Shown one piece after another: positions 15,297-24,257 of a DNA stretch of 64,000 bases. How positions within the stretch are numbered: position 1 is the stretch's first letter; each line of letters begins with the position of its first letter. Below the pieces are notes generated by a model that ran no database searches, had not been told where the DNA came from, and worked only from the letters and a program-made list of their open reading frames with translations. Source of the stretch: Chloroflexota bacterium (lineage in GTDB: Bacteria; Chloroflexota; Dehalococcoidia; JACPQD01). The stretch lies in NCBI GenBank assembly GCA_016190665.1, contig JACPQD010000077.1, positions 1-64,000 of the forward strand, written 5' to 3'. A program made the position numbers and the translations under genes.

Positions 15297-15602
15297 CTAC
15301 CCGAACTTGTGGCTGATCCCGTATCCGCCCTTCGGGAAGCGCCACTCGATATTCAAATGCGGACAGCCGACCCGGCAGGAGCCGCACTCCAGACAGCCTT
15401 CGTGGTGGACGGCGATGTGGTCGGTCTCCAGCCGGTAGACGTTGGCCGGACACAGATAGAGGCAAGCCTGCTGCGAGCAGTCCTTCAGGCATTTCTTGGG
15501 GCTGATGATGCGGAGGTGGCTCTCCTCGTCCACCTTGAAGCGGTCCAGGAATAGCTTGTCTTCTACGCGCGCGCTCAATTCGTCGCCCTCCATGCGTCCC
15601 AC
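15297..15602 (-). CDS. fixX: FixX-like ferredoxin
   Basis: Small electron carrier of the FixABCX (EtfABCX) complex, 101 aa. It contains CLKDCSQQACLYLCPANVY and CLECGSCRVGCPHLNIEW. The second motif plus the CP of the first fit the iron-sulfur binding of FixX ferredoxins, which sit between FixC and the acceptor. The end WRFPKGGYGISHKFG is typical. It overlaps fixC by 28 nt; an internal ATG at 15593 is an alternative start. It is the last gene of the fix operon. Confidence 0.92.
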   Translation of the reverse strand: MGRMEGDELSARVEDKLFLDRFKVDEESHLRIISPKKCLKDCSQQACLYLCPANVYRLETDHIAVHHEGCLECGSCRVGCPHLNIEWRFPKGGYGISHKFG

Positions 15603-16879
15603 AGGAGGCGAAGAATCCTCGTGACAGGCATTTCTCGGCGAATCCTCCTGAATACGGAGCGTTGCTTCGCTCGCTTGCTGACGCCATTGACCGTTATCAG
15701 TTCTCTGGCCGCCAGGGAGGCAAGCCCGGGAAGCTCGTTGAAGATCTCGCCGTGCTGATGCAGGAATCTGCCAAACCGCCGGTACTTCTTCATGTCCTTC
15801 ATCACGTATGACGTGGCCAACCGTTCGCCGTAGCTTGCCAGGGCCTTTCTGGAGAAATCATTCAGGCGGAGAGCTTCGATCACGGTCTCGGCCGCCATCT
15901 TCCCGGAGGCCATGGCAAGGTTGTTTCCTTCCCTATGCGGCGCATTGAAGAGCATAGCGGAATCGCCAGCGATGAGATAGCCGTCGCCGTAAAGCTTGGG
16001 TATGGTATCGTATCCCCCTTCGGCCAGCCAGTGCGCGATGTATTCGCGCGGCTCGCCCCCGGCGATCAAGGGCGCCACCATAGGGTGCTGCTTGAAGCTC
16101 TCCATGAGATCATAGGGCCTGAGCTTGTGTCTGGCGAAATCGGCCAGATAGGCGCCTATGCACAGAGACAGGGTGTTCCGGTTGGTGTAGATAACCGCCA
16201 CGCCAGTCATGCCTCCAGTGACCAGGCCCATTACCTCGATGGTGACGCCATCCTCACCGCTCACGCCGAAACGCTGCTCGATCACTTCCGGTGAAAGCTC
16301 AATGACCTCTTTCACGGATAACGCCACGTGCTCCGGCTTCACCTCCGGACGGAAGCCAGTGCGCGCCGCCAGCGGCGAGTTCACCCCATCGGCCAGGAGC
16401 GTCACCTTGGCCCGCACCTCCCCTTCCTCTCTACCCGTCACCACCCCTTTGACGAATCCCCGCTCATCCCGAAGAAGATCGATTACCACCGTCGAGGGCA
16501 CCACCAGCGCCCCCTTCTTCCGCGCCTGCTCGGCGTACCAGCGGTCGAACCTCGCCCGGCCCACCGTGAAGGCATTGTGCTTTCTCTCGCCGGAGAAGAT
16601 GCTATCCCGGTAGCCGATGCTGTAGCCGCCTTCTTTGGACAGGTACCAGACCCGGGACTCAACGATGTTCCGCTCTATTGGGCAACCACGGTCCTCGTAG
16701 TCAGGAAGAACCTGCGCCAGGTCATGACCGTAGAGAACGCCGCCGGACAAGTTCTTCGCCCCGGGGTACTCGCCCCTTTCCAGGACGATGGTCTTGATTC
16801 CGGCGTCGGCCAGGACGCAGGCGGCGGATATCCCGGCTGGCCCTGCGCCCACGACGGCGACATCGAAGGTCTCCTTCAT
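15575..16879 (-). CDS. fixC: FixC-like FAD oxidoreductase (ETF:quinone oxidoreductase family)
   Basis: A 434-aa flavoprotein that takes electrons from the FixAB flavin pair and passes them to quinone and/or FixX. It starts with the FAD-binding VAVVGAGPAGISAACVLADA and ERGEYPGAKNLSGG. Later motifs LIAGDSAMLFNAPHREGNNLAMASGKMAA fit the second FAD contact of the family. The length is normal. The start overlaps the fixB stop by 4 nt. Together with fixA, fixB and fixX it makes a complete bifurcating-type complex. Confidence 0.93.
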   Translation of the reverse strand: MKETFDVAVVGAGPAGISAACVLADAGIKTIVLERGEYPGAKNLSGGVLYGHDLAQVLPDYEDRGCPIERNIVESRVWYLSKEGGYSIGYRDSIFSGERKHNAFTVGRARFDRWYAEQARKKGALVVPSTVVIDLLRDERGFVKGVVTGREEGEVRAKVTLLADGVNSPLAARTGFRPEVKPEHVALSVKEVIELSPEVIEQRFGVSGEDGVTIEVMGLVTGGMTGVAVIYTNRNTLSLCIGAYLADFARHKLRPYDLMESFKQHPMVAPLIAGGEPREYIAHWLAEGGYDTIPKLYGDGYLIAGDSAMLFNAPHREGNNLAMASGKMAAETVIEALRLNDFSRKALASYGERLATSYVMKDMKKYRRFGRFLHQHGEIFNELPGLASLAARELITVNGVSKRAKQRSVFRRIRREMPVTRILRLLWDAWRATN

Positions 16880-18141
16880 TTCTCGCTGACCTTCTCTTGC
16901 GGCGTCTTCATTCTCGACCGGACGCCTTCGATCAGTTCAGGCACTATCTTGGTGAAGTCGCCGATTAGCGCGTAATCGGACACGCGAACTAGCGGCGCCT
17001 CGCGATCGATGTTTATGGCCACCACTCTCTCCGCGCCCTGCATTCCCACCAGGTGCTGCACCGCTCCAGAAACCCCCACGCCAACGTACAGCTTCGGCGC
17101 CACCGTCTTACCGGTCTGGCCAACCTGCCGGACATAGGGCAGAAGCCCCGCCTCCACCACCGGCCGTGAACAAGCGATGGCGCCTCCCAGCAGTCCGGCC
17201 AGCTCCTCTAGCATTGGCAAATGGCGGGGGTCGCAGGCCCCCTTGCCCGCCACCACCAGGACGGGCGCCTTGGTGATGTCTACCTCGCCCAGTTCGGCCG
17301 CGGGAATGAAGTCGAGCACACGCGGCAGGACCCCCTCCGGCGGCTGAAAATCGATGCGCCGGATTTCGCCCCGGTGTTCCGGGTCTCTCTTTGGCAGGCC
17401 CATCACTTTCGGCCTCACCGTGCTCATCTGGGGCCGGCGAGTCTTGCAGAGGATAGTCGCCATTATGTTGCCCCCGAAAGTCGGGCGTGTCATCAAGAGG
17501 AGCCTCTCTTGCGGGTCTATATCAAGGCCAGTGCAATCTGCCGTCAATCCCGTGTCCAGTTGTGTGGCCACGACGCTGGAGAGGTCCCGCCCCAGAGGAG
17601 TTGCTCCAAGGAGCAGAATCTCTGGGTTGACCTGCTGGCAGATGCTCACCAACGCCTTGCCATACGCTCTGGTTAGATAGGTCCTCAGAAGGGGGTCGTC
17701 CATCAAGTAAACGATGTGGCATCCGAAGGCGATGGCCTCCCTGGCAACAGACTCCACGCCTTCGCCCAGCAAGAAACCCAGTACCTGGGCGCCGAGCTTT
17801 TCGGCAAGCTGTCTGGCCTTCCCCATCAGCTCCCAGGATACCTCGGCGCCTTGACCCCGGTGGACTTCGATGAATACGGCCACGCCCTGGTGCCCCTCCA
17901 CTTGACCGGGCACGCCTTTCGCCGCCGGCTTCTTCCTTCGCACCTTCTCAAAGAGGATGGCGCCCGAGGGACAAACGTCGAAACACTTGCCGCAGCCAAT
18001 GCACCTCACCGTATCGATCTTCGCGACCCCGTTCTCCACGGTGATAGCGTCGATGGGGCACTCCCCCAGGCAAAGCTGACAAGCTATACACTTGTCGGGA
18101 ATTACCTCGGCTATCTCCCTGCCTTTTTCGTTCTTAGGCAT
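16876..18141 (-). CDS. fixB: FixB/EtfA-like electron transfer flavoprotein alpha subunit with N-terminal ferredoxin domain
   Basis: 421 aa, about 90 longer than plain EtfA because of an N-terminal 2x[4Fe-4S] domain: CIACQLCLGECPIDAI (residues 18-33) and CIGCGKCFDVCPSGAIL (47-63). A linker of basic residues (RRKKPAAKG) leads to the ETF alpha domain, whose C-terminal FAD signature reads GVGVSGAVQHLVGMQGAER and INIDREAPLVRVSDYALIGD. It lies 103 nt after fixA; the gap has repeat sequence. ETF alpha subunits with such a ferredoxin head are known in anaerobic, CoA-dependent dehydrogenase systems. Confidence 0.93.
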   Translation of the reverse strand: MPKNEKGREIAEVIPDKCIACQLCLGECPIDAITVENGVAKIDTVRCIGCGKCFDVCPSGAILFEKVRRKKPAAKGVPGQVEGHQGVAVFIEVHRGQGAEVSWELMGKARQLAEKLGAQVLGFLLGEGVESVAREAIAFGCHIVYLMDDPLLRTYLTRAYGKALVSICQQVNPEILLLGATPLGRDLSSVVATQLDTGLTADCTGLDIDPQERLLLMTRPTFGGNIMATILCKTRRPQMSTVRPKVMGLPKRDPEHRGEIRRIDFQPPEGVLPRVLDFIPAAELGEVDITKAPVLVVAGKGACDPRHLPMLEELAGLLGGAIACSRPVVEAGLLPYVRQVGQTGKTVAPKLYVGVGVSGAVQHLVGMQGAERVVAINIDREAPLVRVSDYALIGDFTKIVPELIEGVRSRMKTPQEKVSEK

Positions 18142-18244
18142 CTTTCTTTGAGCTTTCAGCGTTCAGCAGTCAGCCTTCAGCCCGCCCCAGCCCAGCTCCA
18201 CCTTCGAGTATTTCGTGGTCGGGACCGTCCCCATTCATCATTCA
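18142..18244. repeat. Mixed intergenic repeats between fixA and fixB
   Basis: Contains the AGCTGA-type stretch GAGCTTTCAGCGTTCAGCAG (18150 on) and ATTCATCATTCATCATTCCGC-like repeats near the fixA stop, the latter resembling 46048-46075. It splits an operon whose other junctions are tight or overlapping. Confidence 0.5.
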
Positions 18245-19060
18245 TCATTCCGCATTGAAGAGCGCCTGCTCCTTCTCGAAGAGCTTGTCCAGGAAGTCCT
18301 CCACGGCTTGCCCGCCCGCGCTGTCGAACACCAGGCCGCCCCTATGCACCTTAGGCGCGAAAATCTCCTTGACCATGGTGGGCGACCCCTTCAGGCCGAG
18401 CCGGAACGGCTGGGCTCCGATATCGGCCGCCCCCCAGACCAGAATTTCCTGCCTTAGCGCGCGCACCAGCTCCGGCAGTGACGCATAGCGGGGCCTGGCG
18501 TACTGCAACTCAATGGTCAACAACGCCGGAAGCTGGCTCTCGACGACCTGGGCGCCCCCTTCCACCTCGCGGGTGACAACGATAATCCCCTCACCAACGT
18601 CCACGTTCTCTATCCTTGACACGTAGGTGAGCTGATTGTAGCCCAGACGAGTGGCGACGCCCGGCCCGGTCTGCGCGGTGTCCCCATCGATGGCCTGCTT
18701 ACCGCAGAGGACAAGGTCGACCGGTTCAGCCGAGGAGATCTTCGATATTGCGGAGGAGAGGCAATAGCTGGTGGCCAGGGTGTCCGCCCCGGCAAAAGCT
18801 CGATCCGATAGCAGAATGGCCTCACGAGCCCCGAGGGCCAGGCAGTCCCTCAGGGCGGATTCGGCCTGGGGCGGCCCCATGGTGATGACGGTGACCTTTC
18901 CGCCGTACTTCTCCGCAAGCTGTACGGAAGCCTCGGCGGCCACCAGATCATAAGGGTTGCAGATGGATTCGACCCCGTACCGGATCAGAGTATTGGTCTC
19001 CGGGTCGATCTTCACCTGGGCCGTGTCCGGCACCTGCTTTATGCAACAGACAATATGCAT
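18245..19060 (-). CDS. fixA: FixA/EtfB-like electron transfer flavoprotein beta subunit
   Basis: 271-aa beta subunit that binds NADH/FAD in bifurcating ETFs. It begins MHIVCCIKQVPDTAQVKIDP and contains LCGKQAIDGDTAQTGPGVAT, the nucleotide-binding signature, and LPALLTIELQYARPRYASLP. It is the first gene of fixABCX. In known FixABCX complexes NADH oxidation drives ferredoxin/flavodoxin reduction, coupled to quinone reduction; whether that is so here is inferred from gene content. Confidence 0.93.
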   Translation of the reverse strand: MHIVCCIKQVPDTAQVKIDPETNTLIRYGVESICNPYDLVAAEASVQLAEKYGGKVTVITMGPPQAESALRDCLALGAREAILLSDRAFAGADTLATSYCLSSAISKISSAEPVDLVLCGKQAIDGDTAQTGPGVATRLGYNQLTYVSRIENVDVGEGIIVVTREVEGGAQVVESQLPALLTIELQYARPRYASLPELVRALRQEILVWGAADIGAQPFRLGLKGSPTMVKEIFAPKVHRGGLVFDSAGGQAVEDFLDKLFEKEQALFNAE

Positions 19061-19625
19061 TTGACTATGTCACTATCCAACAGACGCCGAGCACAAATAT
19101 GGCCGAGCTTGCGCGTTATGGGGGGCGACAGCGTCCGGAACCCGCAAGTAATTATCCTACGCCTTTGAAGGTAGGGTCGTCAATATGTCCGCCTGCCAAT
19201 TAGCTGGGGTAAGCTTAGCGGAGGATCCGAGGCCTCGATTGCGTTGTTCCAGCGCATCGGCCCGACAACTCCTCCGTGATGCCCAGCCCATGAATGACAA
19301 CCTCCCCAACACTATGATGGCGCTTTGTGAGATGAATTGCAGCGACCTAGGTCACGAGGCCGGCAGATTACTGACACCGTACCTCGGGCGATGGCTCCTC
19401 CGGTGCTGTCCAATTCTAGCTTTCCGTCGGGGCTCGTCCCGCACACGGCCACCTATTGACGGGCCAGACCCTGCATGGTAGTATAACCCCGCCAGCGTGA
19501 TGACGGGAATCCGTCCACAGTCGCTGGCAATCGACGGACTGGCACGGGGAAGCGCCGCATGCAGACACTTCATTCGGCGTTGGCCAGAATCCTCATTGCC
19601 CTGATTGACTCGCAGGAGACACACG
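19061..19625. other. Gene-free divergent intergenic region
   Basis: 565 nt between the divergent starts of fixA and the selenoprotein gene. Short frames are present in several phases but none has a ribosome site or recognisable motif. It should hold both promoters; I could not place convincing -35/-10 elements. Confidence 0.5.
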
Positions 19626-21359
19626 ATGTATGAGGTCTTGAGCCCGCGGGGCGAATCGATTGTCCAGGCGGCTTCAGGCGCCGCCGGTCTTTCGGATTTG
19701 AACGGCAAGACCATATGTGAGATGTGGAATGGAGGATTCAGGGGCGAGTTGTCCTTCCCCGTGATCCGGGCGCTGCTCCAGAAGCGATACCCGGATATTA
19801 AGATAGTCCCGTACAACGAGTTTCCTATTCAGCACATCCGCGGCAGCACGAACGAGTTGCAGGATTGGGCGGACGAGGCGGTGGCCCGGGCTCTCCAGAA
19901 AGGCTGCGATGCCGTGATATCGGGCAATGGCTTCTGAGGCACCTGCACGCCCGCGTGTACGCGGCCAGCCATTTCGGCTGTGAAGGCCGGTCTCCCGGCG
20001 GTGGTAGTCGCCGGCAAGGGGTTCGTGAAGACGGCGTCTCTGGTGGCTACCTGGGCAGGCGTCCCTGACCTGCCAGTTGCGGAATACCCGGGGGCAATTC
20101 AGCTTCACGCCGATGAGGAGATAAGGGAGAACATTGCCCAGGTTACTATCGACCGTATAGTCGCAGGCCTTACCAGACCAGCGCGGGGCGGTACCGCAGG
20201 CGCCGGGGGGGACCAGCAGGCCTTCCTCTCCACGGGCACGTTTGAGGAGGTGAACAGCTTCTTTCTGAAGCGGGGGTGGACTGACATGCTCCCCATAGTA
20301 CCCCCTTCAGTTGAGAAAGTTGCCGAGTTCCTCAAGTTCACCGACTATCTTCCCGACGCTGAGATAGCCATTCTGCCGCAGGCCAATCTTCGAGCCACTC
20401 CCCGGAACATCGCCGTGAACGCGGTAATGGCCGGGTGCACCCCTGAGTTCATGCCGCTATTGATCGCTGCTGTCAAGGCGGTCGGTGAGCCAGACTTCCA
20501 ACTGATAAATATCGGCAGCACTGGCAACAAGACGCCCTGGCTCCTGATAAACGGACCGATTGTGAAGGAGCTTGGCATCGAGTACGGGGTGGGCTCCCGT
20601 TCTCAGGGTCCCAACCCTGCCCTCGGTCGCGCCCTCGGCCTGATACTGAACAACATAGCCGGTTTCAGATCGGGGGAAACGTTGATGGCAACGTGGGGCG
20701 GCGCCTTGCCGTGGGTCCTCGCCGAGGATGATGATGCGTGCCGGGAGATGGGCTGGAGGCCCTACAACGTGGAGCGGGGTTTTGAAGAGGGGTCCAGCAC
20801 TGTGACCGCGAGAACGAGCGTCTACTGGGGTGGCCAGGGCAGGTACACGTCCTGGGGTGGCGACACGCAGTCCGCGGTATCCCCGAAGACGTTGGCTTCA
20901 ACTGTTTTGCAGATAGCGGTGATGCACCAGAAACGCCAGGTCATGGTGGAGAACACTCTGCGTTTTGGCCCGCGCAACATGGTTGCCGTGCTCATGACGC
21001 CGCCTACCGCCAGGGTGCTGGCAAATGCCGGCTACTCGAAGAAGGACGTCGAGAGGCACATATGGGAGAATACCCGTATCAGCGTGCGCGATGCAAACCG
21101 GATCTTGCAGAACTTCACCGATTTCGGCCTTACCGTTCACGAACTGGTCCAGGAAGGTTCGTTGCCGGAATGGTTCGACGTGGGGCCCGATGAGACCATA
21201 CCCTTCTTCTCCAGCGCTGACCTGCTGGACGTCATCGTATGCGGCGATGCGGACAAAGATAAGATCATGAGCCTCTGGGCCAACTACAACCGGCCGGTCA
21301 CCAAGGCGATCGAGTTTCCGGCCCGTTGGGATATCCTGTTGAAGGAACGTGGGAAATAG
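19626..21359 (+). CDS. UGSC-family selenoprotein with in-frame UGA (Sec104), fused to a conserved C-terminal domain
   Basis: Conventional reading splits this gene at the TGA at 19935-19937, but both halves are in one frame with no other stop between them. The N-terminal half ends ...KGCDAVISGNGF; after UGA come G-T-C-T-P-A-C, giving the motif U-G-T-C of the UGSC (seleno)protein family, then AISAVKAGLPAVVVAGKGF. Sec would be residue 104 of 577, with Cys107 and Cys111 nearby. Residues from about 200 on form a second domain (LKRGWTDMLPIVPP, NAVMAGCTPEFMPLLIAAVK) shared with the gene at 42188-43834. AGGAGA is 6 nt before ATG 19626. The redox role is inferred from the Sec/Cys motif; the substrate is unknown. 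SBP4 follows after 83 nt. Confidence 0.85.
19938..19970 (+). promoter_or_regulatory. Candidate bacterial SECIS element
   Basis: Directly after the in-frame UGA, stem CCGCG (19951-19955) pairs with CGCGG (19960-19964) around a 4-nt loop TGTA with G second. The loop begins 18 nt after the UGA. Position, short stem and a G early in the loop fit the known bacterial SECIS pattern. Confidence 0.6.
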
Positions 21360-21442
21360 AGCATCGGCAACCCTGTGTGGCTGAAGCGGTGGTTGCGTGG
21401 TGCCTTGACGAGACTGGCAAAACAACAACAGGAGGTTCTAGC

Positions 21443-23074
21443 ATGCAAGCAAAGAAGCGTTTCGTGGCGGTATCCCTGGTGGTCATTCTGTCCCTGTTGC
21501 TGGCAAGCTGCGCGCAGGGCCCGGGGGGAGCGCCGCCCGGGCAGAAGCCAGGGGCGCCAACGGCGACAACCAAGGGTGAGCAGCCCAGATCGGGCGGCAC
21601 GCTGAACGTCAGCGGGCGCCTGAGCCCGGAGCACTGGGACGTCCACCAGGCAGGCTCGGCGGCCTCCCTTTGGCCGGTCGGCCCAGTCTATAGCTCCCTG
21701 GTGCGCTACAACTGGGAGAATAACGAAAAGATAGAGGCGGACCTGGCGGAGAAATGGGCGGTCAGCCAGGACAGCAAGGTCTACACCTTCAACCTCCGGC
21801 AAGGAGTTAAGTGGCACGATGGCAAGCCTTTCACTTCCGCTGACGTGAAGTTCAGCCTGGACCGGATCCGGAAGCCGCCACAGGGTGTCGCCAGCCCCAG
21901 AAAAGCTCTCATGCAGAGCATCAAAGATATCGAGACGCCTGACGCCTCCACGGTGAAGATAACTACAGACTACGCCGACGCCTCCCTGCTCACTGTCATC
22001 GCCATGCCGTGGAACTTCATCTTCCCTAAGCACGTCATCGAGGAGAAGAAGGACATGAAGACCTCGGTGGTGGGGACAGGCCCCTTCATGTTCAAGAACT
22101 ACAGCGCGGGCGTCAGCTTCGAGGTGGTCAAGAACCCCGATTACTTCGTGAAAGGGCTGCCCTACCTGGATGGCATCACGCGCTATTATCTGACGGACAG
22201 CGCCAAGCGGTTCGCCGCCTTCCGCGCCGGCCAGGTGGACGCTGTGGAGTATGGGTCCTTCACCGCCACTCAGGCGGACCAGCTGACGAAGGAGCTTCCA
22301 CAGGTGAAGGTTGTCGATCAACGCGGCGTGTGCTGGACCTCCCTCTACTTCAACATGGACAAGAAGCCGTGGAACGACGTTCGTGTTCGCAAAGCGGTAA
22401 GCCTCGCCTTCGATCGGCAGACGGAGATCAAGATCGCGCTGGAAAACCGCGGGGACATGGGATGGGTGATGCCCCCAACATCAATGTACGCTCTTCCGCA
22501 GGCGGAGTTGGAGAAGCTGCCCGGATTCCGCCAGCCCAAGGACGCGGACGTGACCGAGGCCAAGAAGCTGCTGGCAGACGCCGGCCTGGCTAGCGGCTTC
22601 AAGACGGACATGGTCTGGCGCGCTGAGGCCAGATACGAGCCAACGGCGACCTTTTCCCAGAACCAGTTCGGCAAGCTGGGCATCGACGCGCAGCTTCGCT
22701 CCCTGGAGACGGCGCCCCTGTTCGACACCATGGCCAAGGGCGGTTTTGACACCCTCAACTTCCAGTACTGCATCACCATGACCGACCCCAACGATATGCT
22801 GGCGTACTTCGTCGGTGGGGACCCGCGCAACTATTCAAGGTACAAGGACGCCGAGTACGACCAGTGGTTCAAGGACCAATCGAGCACCCTGGATACGGCC
22901 AAGCGCAAAGAGATAATCACCAAGATGCAGCGGAAGCTGTTGGACACGGTCCCGGCCATTGTGCTCGCCTGGCACGCCCACATTATGGGCTGGTATCCGA
23001 AGGTGAGAGGTTTCGTCCCCGGCCTGACCATATCTAACAACGTGGACTACCTGAAGGCCTGGCTGGGGGGATAG
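21443..23074 (+). CDS. ABC transporter substrate-binding lipoprotein, family 5 (SBP4)
   Basis: 543-aa receptor of the only SBP here with permease genes behind it. Signal peptide MQAKKRFVAVSLVVILSLLL, lipobox LASC, Cys23, and a shorter Gly/Pro linker than its paralogues. Domain landmark VKWHDGKPFTSADVKFSLDR lies near residue 120. I chose ATG 21443 because GGAGG lies 7 nt upstream and the lipobox then sits correctly; an in-frame upstream extension adds 39 residues without sense. It follows the selenoprotein gene by 83 nt and precedes two permeases by about 200 nt of repeat DNA. Confidence 0.94.
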   Translation: MQAKKRFVAVSLVVILSLLLASCAQGPGGAPPGQKPGAPTATTKGEQPRSGGTLNVSGRLSPEHWDVHQAGSAASLWPVGPVYSSLVRYNWENNEKIEADLAEKWAVSQDSKVYTFNLRQGVKWHDGKPFTSADVKFSLDRIRKPPQGVASPRKALMQSIKDIETPDASTVKITTDYADASLLTVIAMPWNFIFPKHVIEEKKDMKTSVVGTGPFMFKNYSAGVSFEVVKNPDYFVKGLPYLDGITRYYLTDSAKRFAAFRAGQVDAVEYGSFTATQADQLTKELPQVKVVDQRGVCWTSLYFNMDKKPWNDVRVRKAVSLAFDRQTEIKIALENRGDMGWVMPPTSMYALPQAELEKLPGFRQPKDADVTEAKKLLADAGLASGFKTDMVWRAEARYEPTATFSQNQFGKLGIDAQLRSLETAPLFDTMAKGGFDTLNFQYCITMTDPNDMLAYFVGGDPRNYSRYKDAEYDQWFKDQSSTLDTAKRKEIITKMQRKLLDTVPAIVLAWHAHIMGWYPKVRGFVPGLTISNNVDYLKAWLGG

Positions 23075-23176
23075 GGCCAGGGGTCAGGGGTCGGGGGTCA
23101 GGGGTCGGTCTGACCGGTCGGACAGGTCGGACGTGTCTGACACCTGGCCCTAACCCCTATTCCCCAGTCCCCGACA
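23075..23176. repeat. GGGGTCA / TGACCGG low-complexity tract
   Basis: Tandem imperfect GGGGTCAGG units (23080-23108) followed by GTCTGACCGGTCGGACAGG and CCTAACCCCTATTCCCC. The same words recur at 26536-26650. It lies between SBP4 and the first permease. Confidence 0.65.
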
Positions 23177-23253
23177 AAGACCGACTCGGTTTTCAAAACC
23201 GAGTCGGTCTTGAACCACGGGAGACCCGCGCGGTTTTGAAAACCGCGCAGGTC
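23177..23253. repeat. Two palindromic hairpin repeats, copies B and C
   Basis: Copy B is a perfect 17-bp inverted repeat, AAGACCGACTCGGTTTT (23177-23193) with complement at 23195-23211 and a 1-nt loop. Copy C, GACCCGCGCGGTTTT (23223-23237) with complement at 23239-23253, has one mismatch. They lie 25 nt before the permease start and would fold in the mRNA between receptor and permease genes, possibly keeping receptor mRNA more abundant. Confidence 0.8.
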
Positions 23254-23277
23254 AGTCTAGCGCGAGCGACAACATAA

Positions 23278-24234
23278 ATGCGGCAATACATCCTTCGCCG
23301 AATCCTCCTGCTCATACCGGTGCTCGTGGGGGTTTCCCTCATCATCTTCACCCTGATGCGCGTGCTGCCCGGCGACGTGGCCGTGATGATGCTGTCCGGC
23401 GGAGGCCAGACGGCCGTAGACCCGGAGGCGGCGGCTAAGTTGCGCCGTGAGCTGGGCCTGGACAGGCCAATCTACGTGCAGTACGTCGACTGGGTGTGGC
23501 AACTGGTCCACCTGGATGCGGGTAAGGCGCTGCGGACCGACATCCCAGTCTTCCAGGAGATATTGCGCCGGCTCCCTCTGACTCTGGAGCTGGCGGCGCT
23601 TTCCGTGATCGTCTCGCTCCTCATCTCCCTTCCCATAGGCGTAATCTCTGCCCTTCGCCAGGACACCTGGGTGGACTACGTCTTCCGCGTGGTGAGCATC
23701 GGAGGCCTGGCGATGCCTACCTTCTGGACCGGGATTATCCTGGTGCTGGTGCTCCTCATCTTCTTCCGCTGGCAGCCGCCTCTGGGCTACGCCAACCTGC
23801 TCGATAACCCCGCGAGGAACCTGCAACAGGTGGTTTGGCCTGTTCTGGTGCTGGGCTACTATCTCTCTGCTGCGGTAAGCCGTATGACGCGGTCTTGCAT
23901 GCTGGAAGTCCTGCGGCAGGACTACATACGGACCGCCTGGTCCAAAGGGCTGCGCGAGACAGTGGTGGTATACCGCCACGCGCTGAAGAACGCCCTTCTG
24001 CCGGTGGTTACTTTGCTCGCCTTTCAGTTCGGCACCCTCATGGGTGGGGCGGTGGTCATGGAGACAATCTTCACCCTGCCCGGCCTGGGCAGCGTGCTCG
24101 TGGAATCCATCGTCTTTCGGGACTATCCCATGGTGCAGACGATTGTCCTGCTCATAGCCGTAATCTTCACCTTTGTTAACCTGGCGGTCGATATCCTCTA
24201 TGCCTGGCTCGACCCCAGGATCCGGTACGCCTAG
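23278..24234 (+). CDS. ABC transporter permease, DppB/OppB type
   Basis: 318-aa inner-membrane permease for a family-5 receptor. The N-terminus MRQYILRRILLLIPVLVGVS is the classic first helix, followed by TLMRVLPGDVAVMM. About six membrane segments are visible. The EAA-like loop near residues 210-235 reads DYIRTAWSKGLRETVVVYRHALKNALLP, matching the ATPase-contact motif. It pairs with the DppC-type gene at 24461 and presumably with SBP4. Confidence 0.95.
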   Translation: MRQYILRRILLLIPVLVGVSLIIFTLMRVLPGDVAVMMLSGGGQTAVDPEAAAKLRRELGLDRPIYVQYVDWVWQLVHLDAGKALRTDIPVFQEILRRLPLTLELAALSVIVSLLISLPIGVISALRQDTWVDYVFRVVSIGGLAMPTFWTGIILVLVLLIFFRWQPPLGYANLLDNPARNLQQVVWPVLVLGYYLSAAVSRMTRSCMLEVLRQDYIRTAWSKGLRETVVVYRHALKNALLPVVTLLAFQFGTLMGGAVVMETIFTLPGLGSVLVESIVFRDYPMVQTIVLLIAVIFTFVNLAVDILYAWLDPRIRYA

Positions 24235-24257
24235 TGTACTAGGACATAACGGTAGAA

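Noticed and set aside
19935..19937. TGA as an ordinary stop or a sequencing error
   Set aside because: The same position in a second gene also has TGA, both within U-G-S/T-C, with a hairpin at the same distance; a Sec codon explains all of this.
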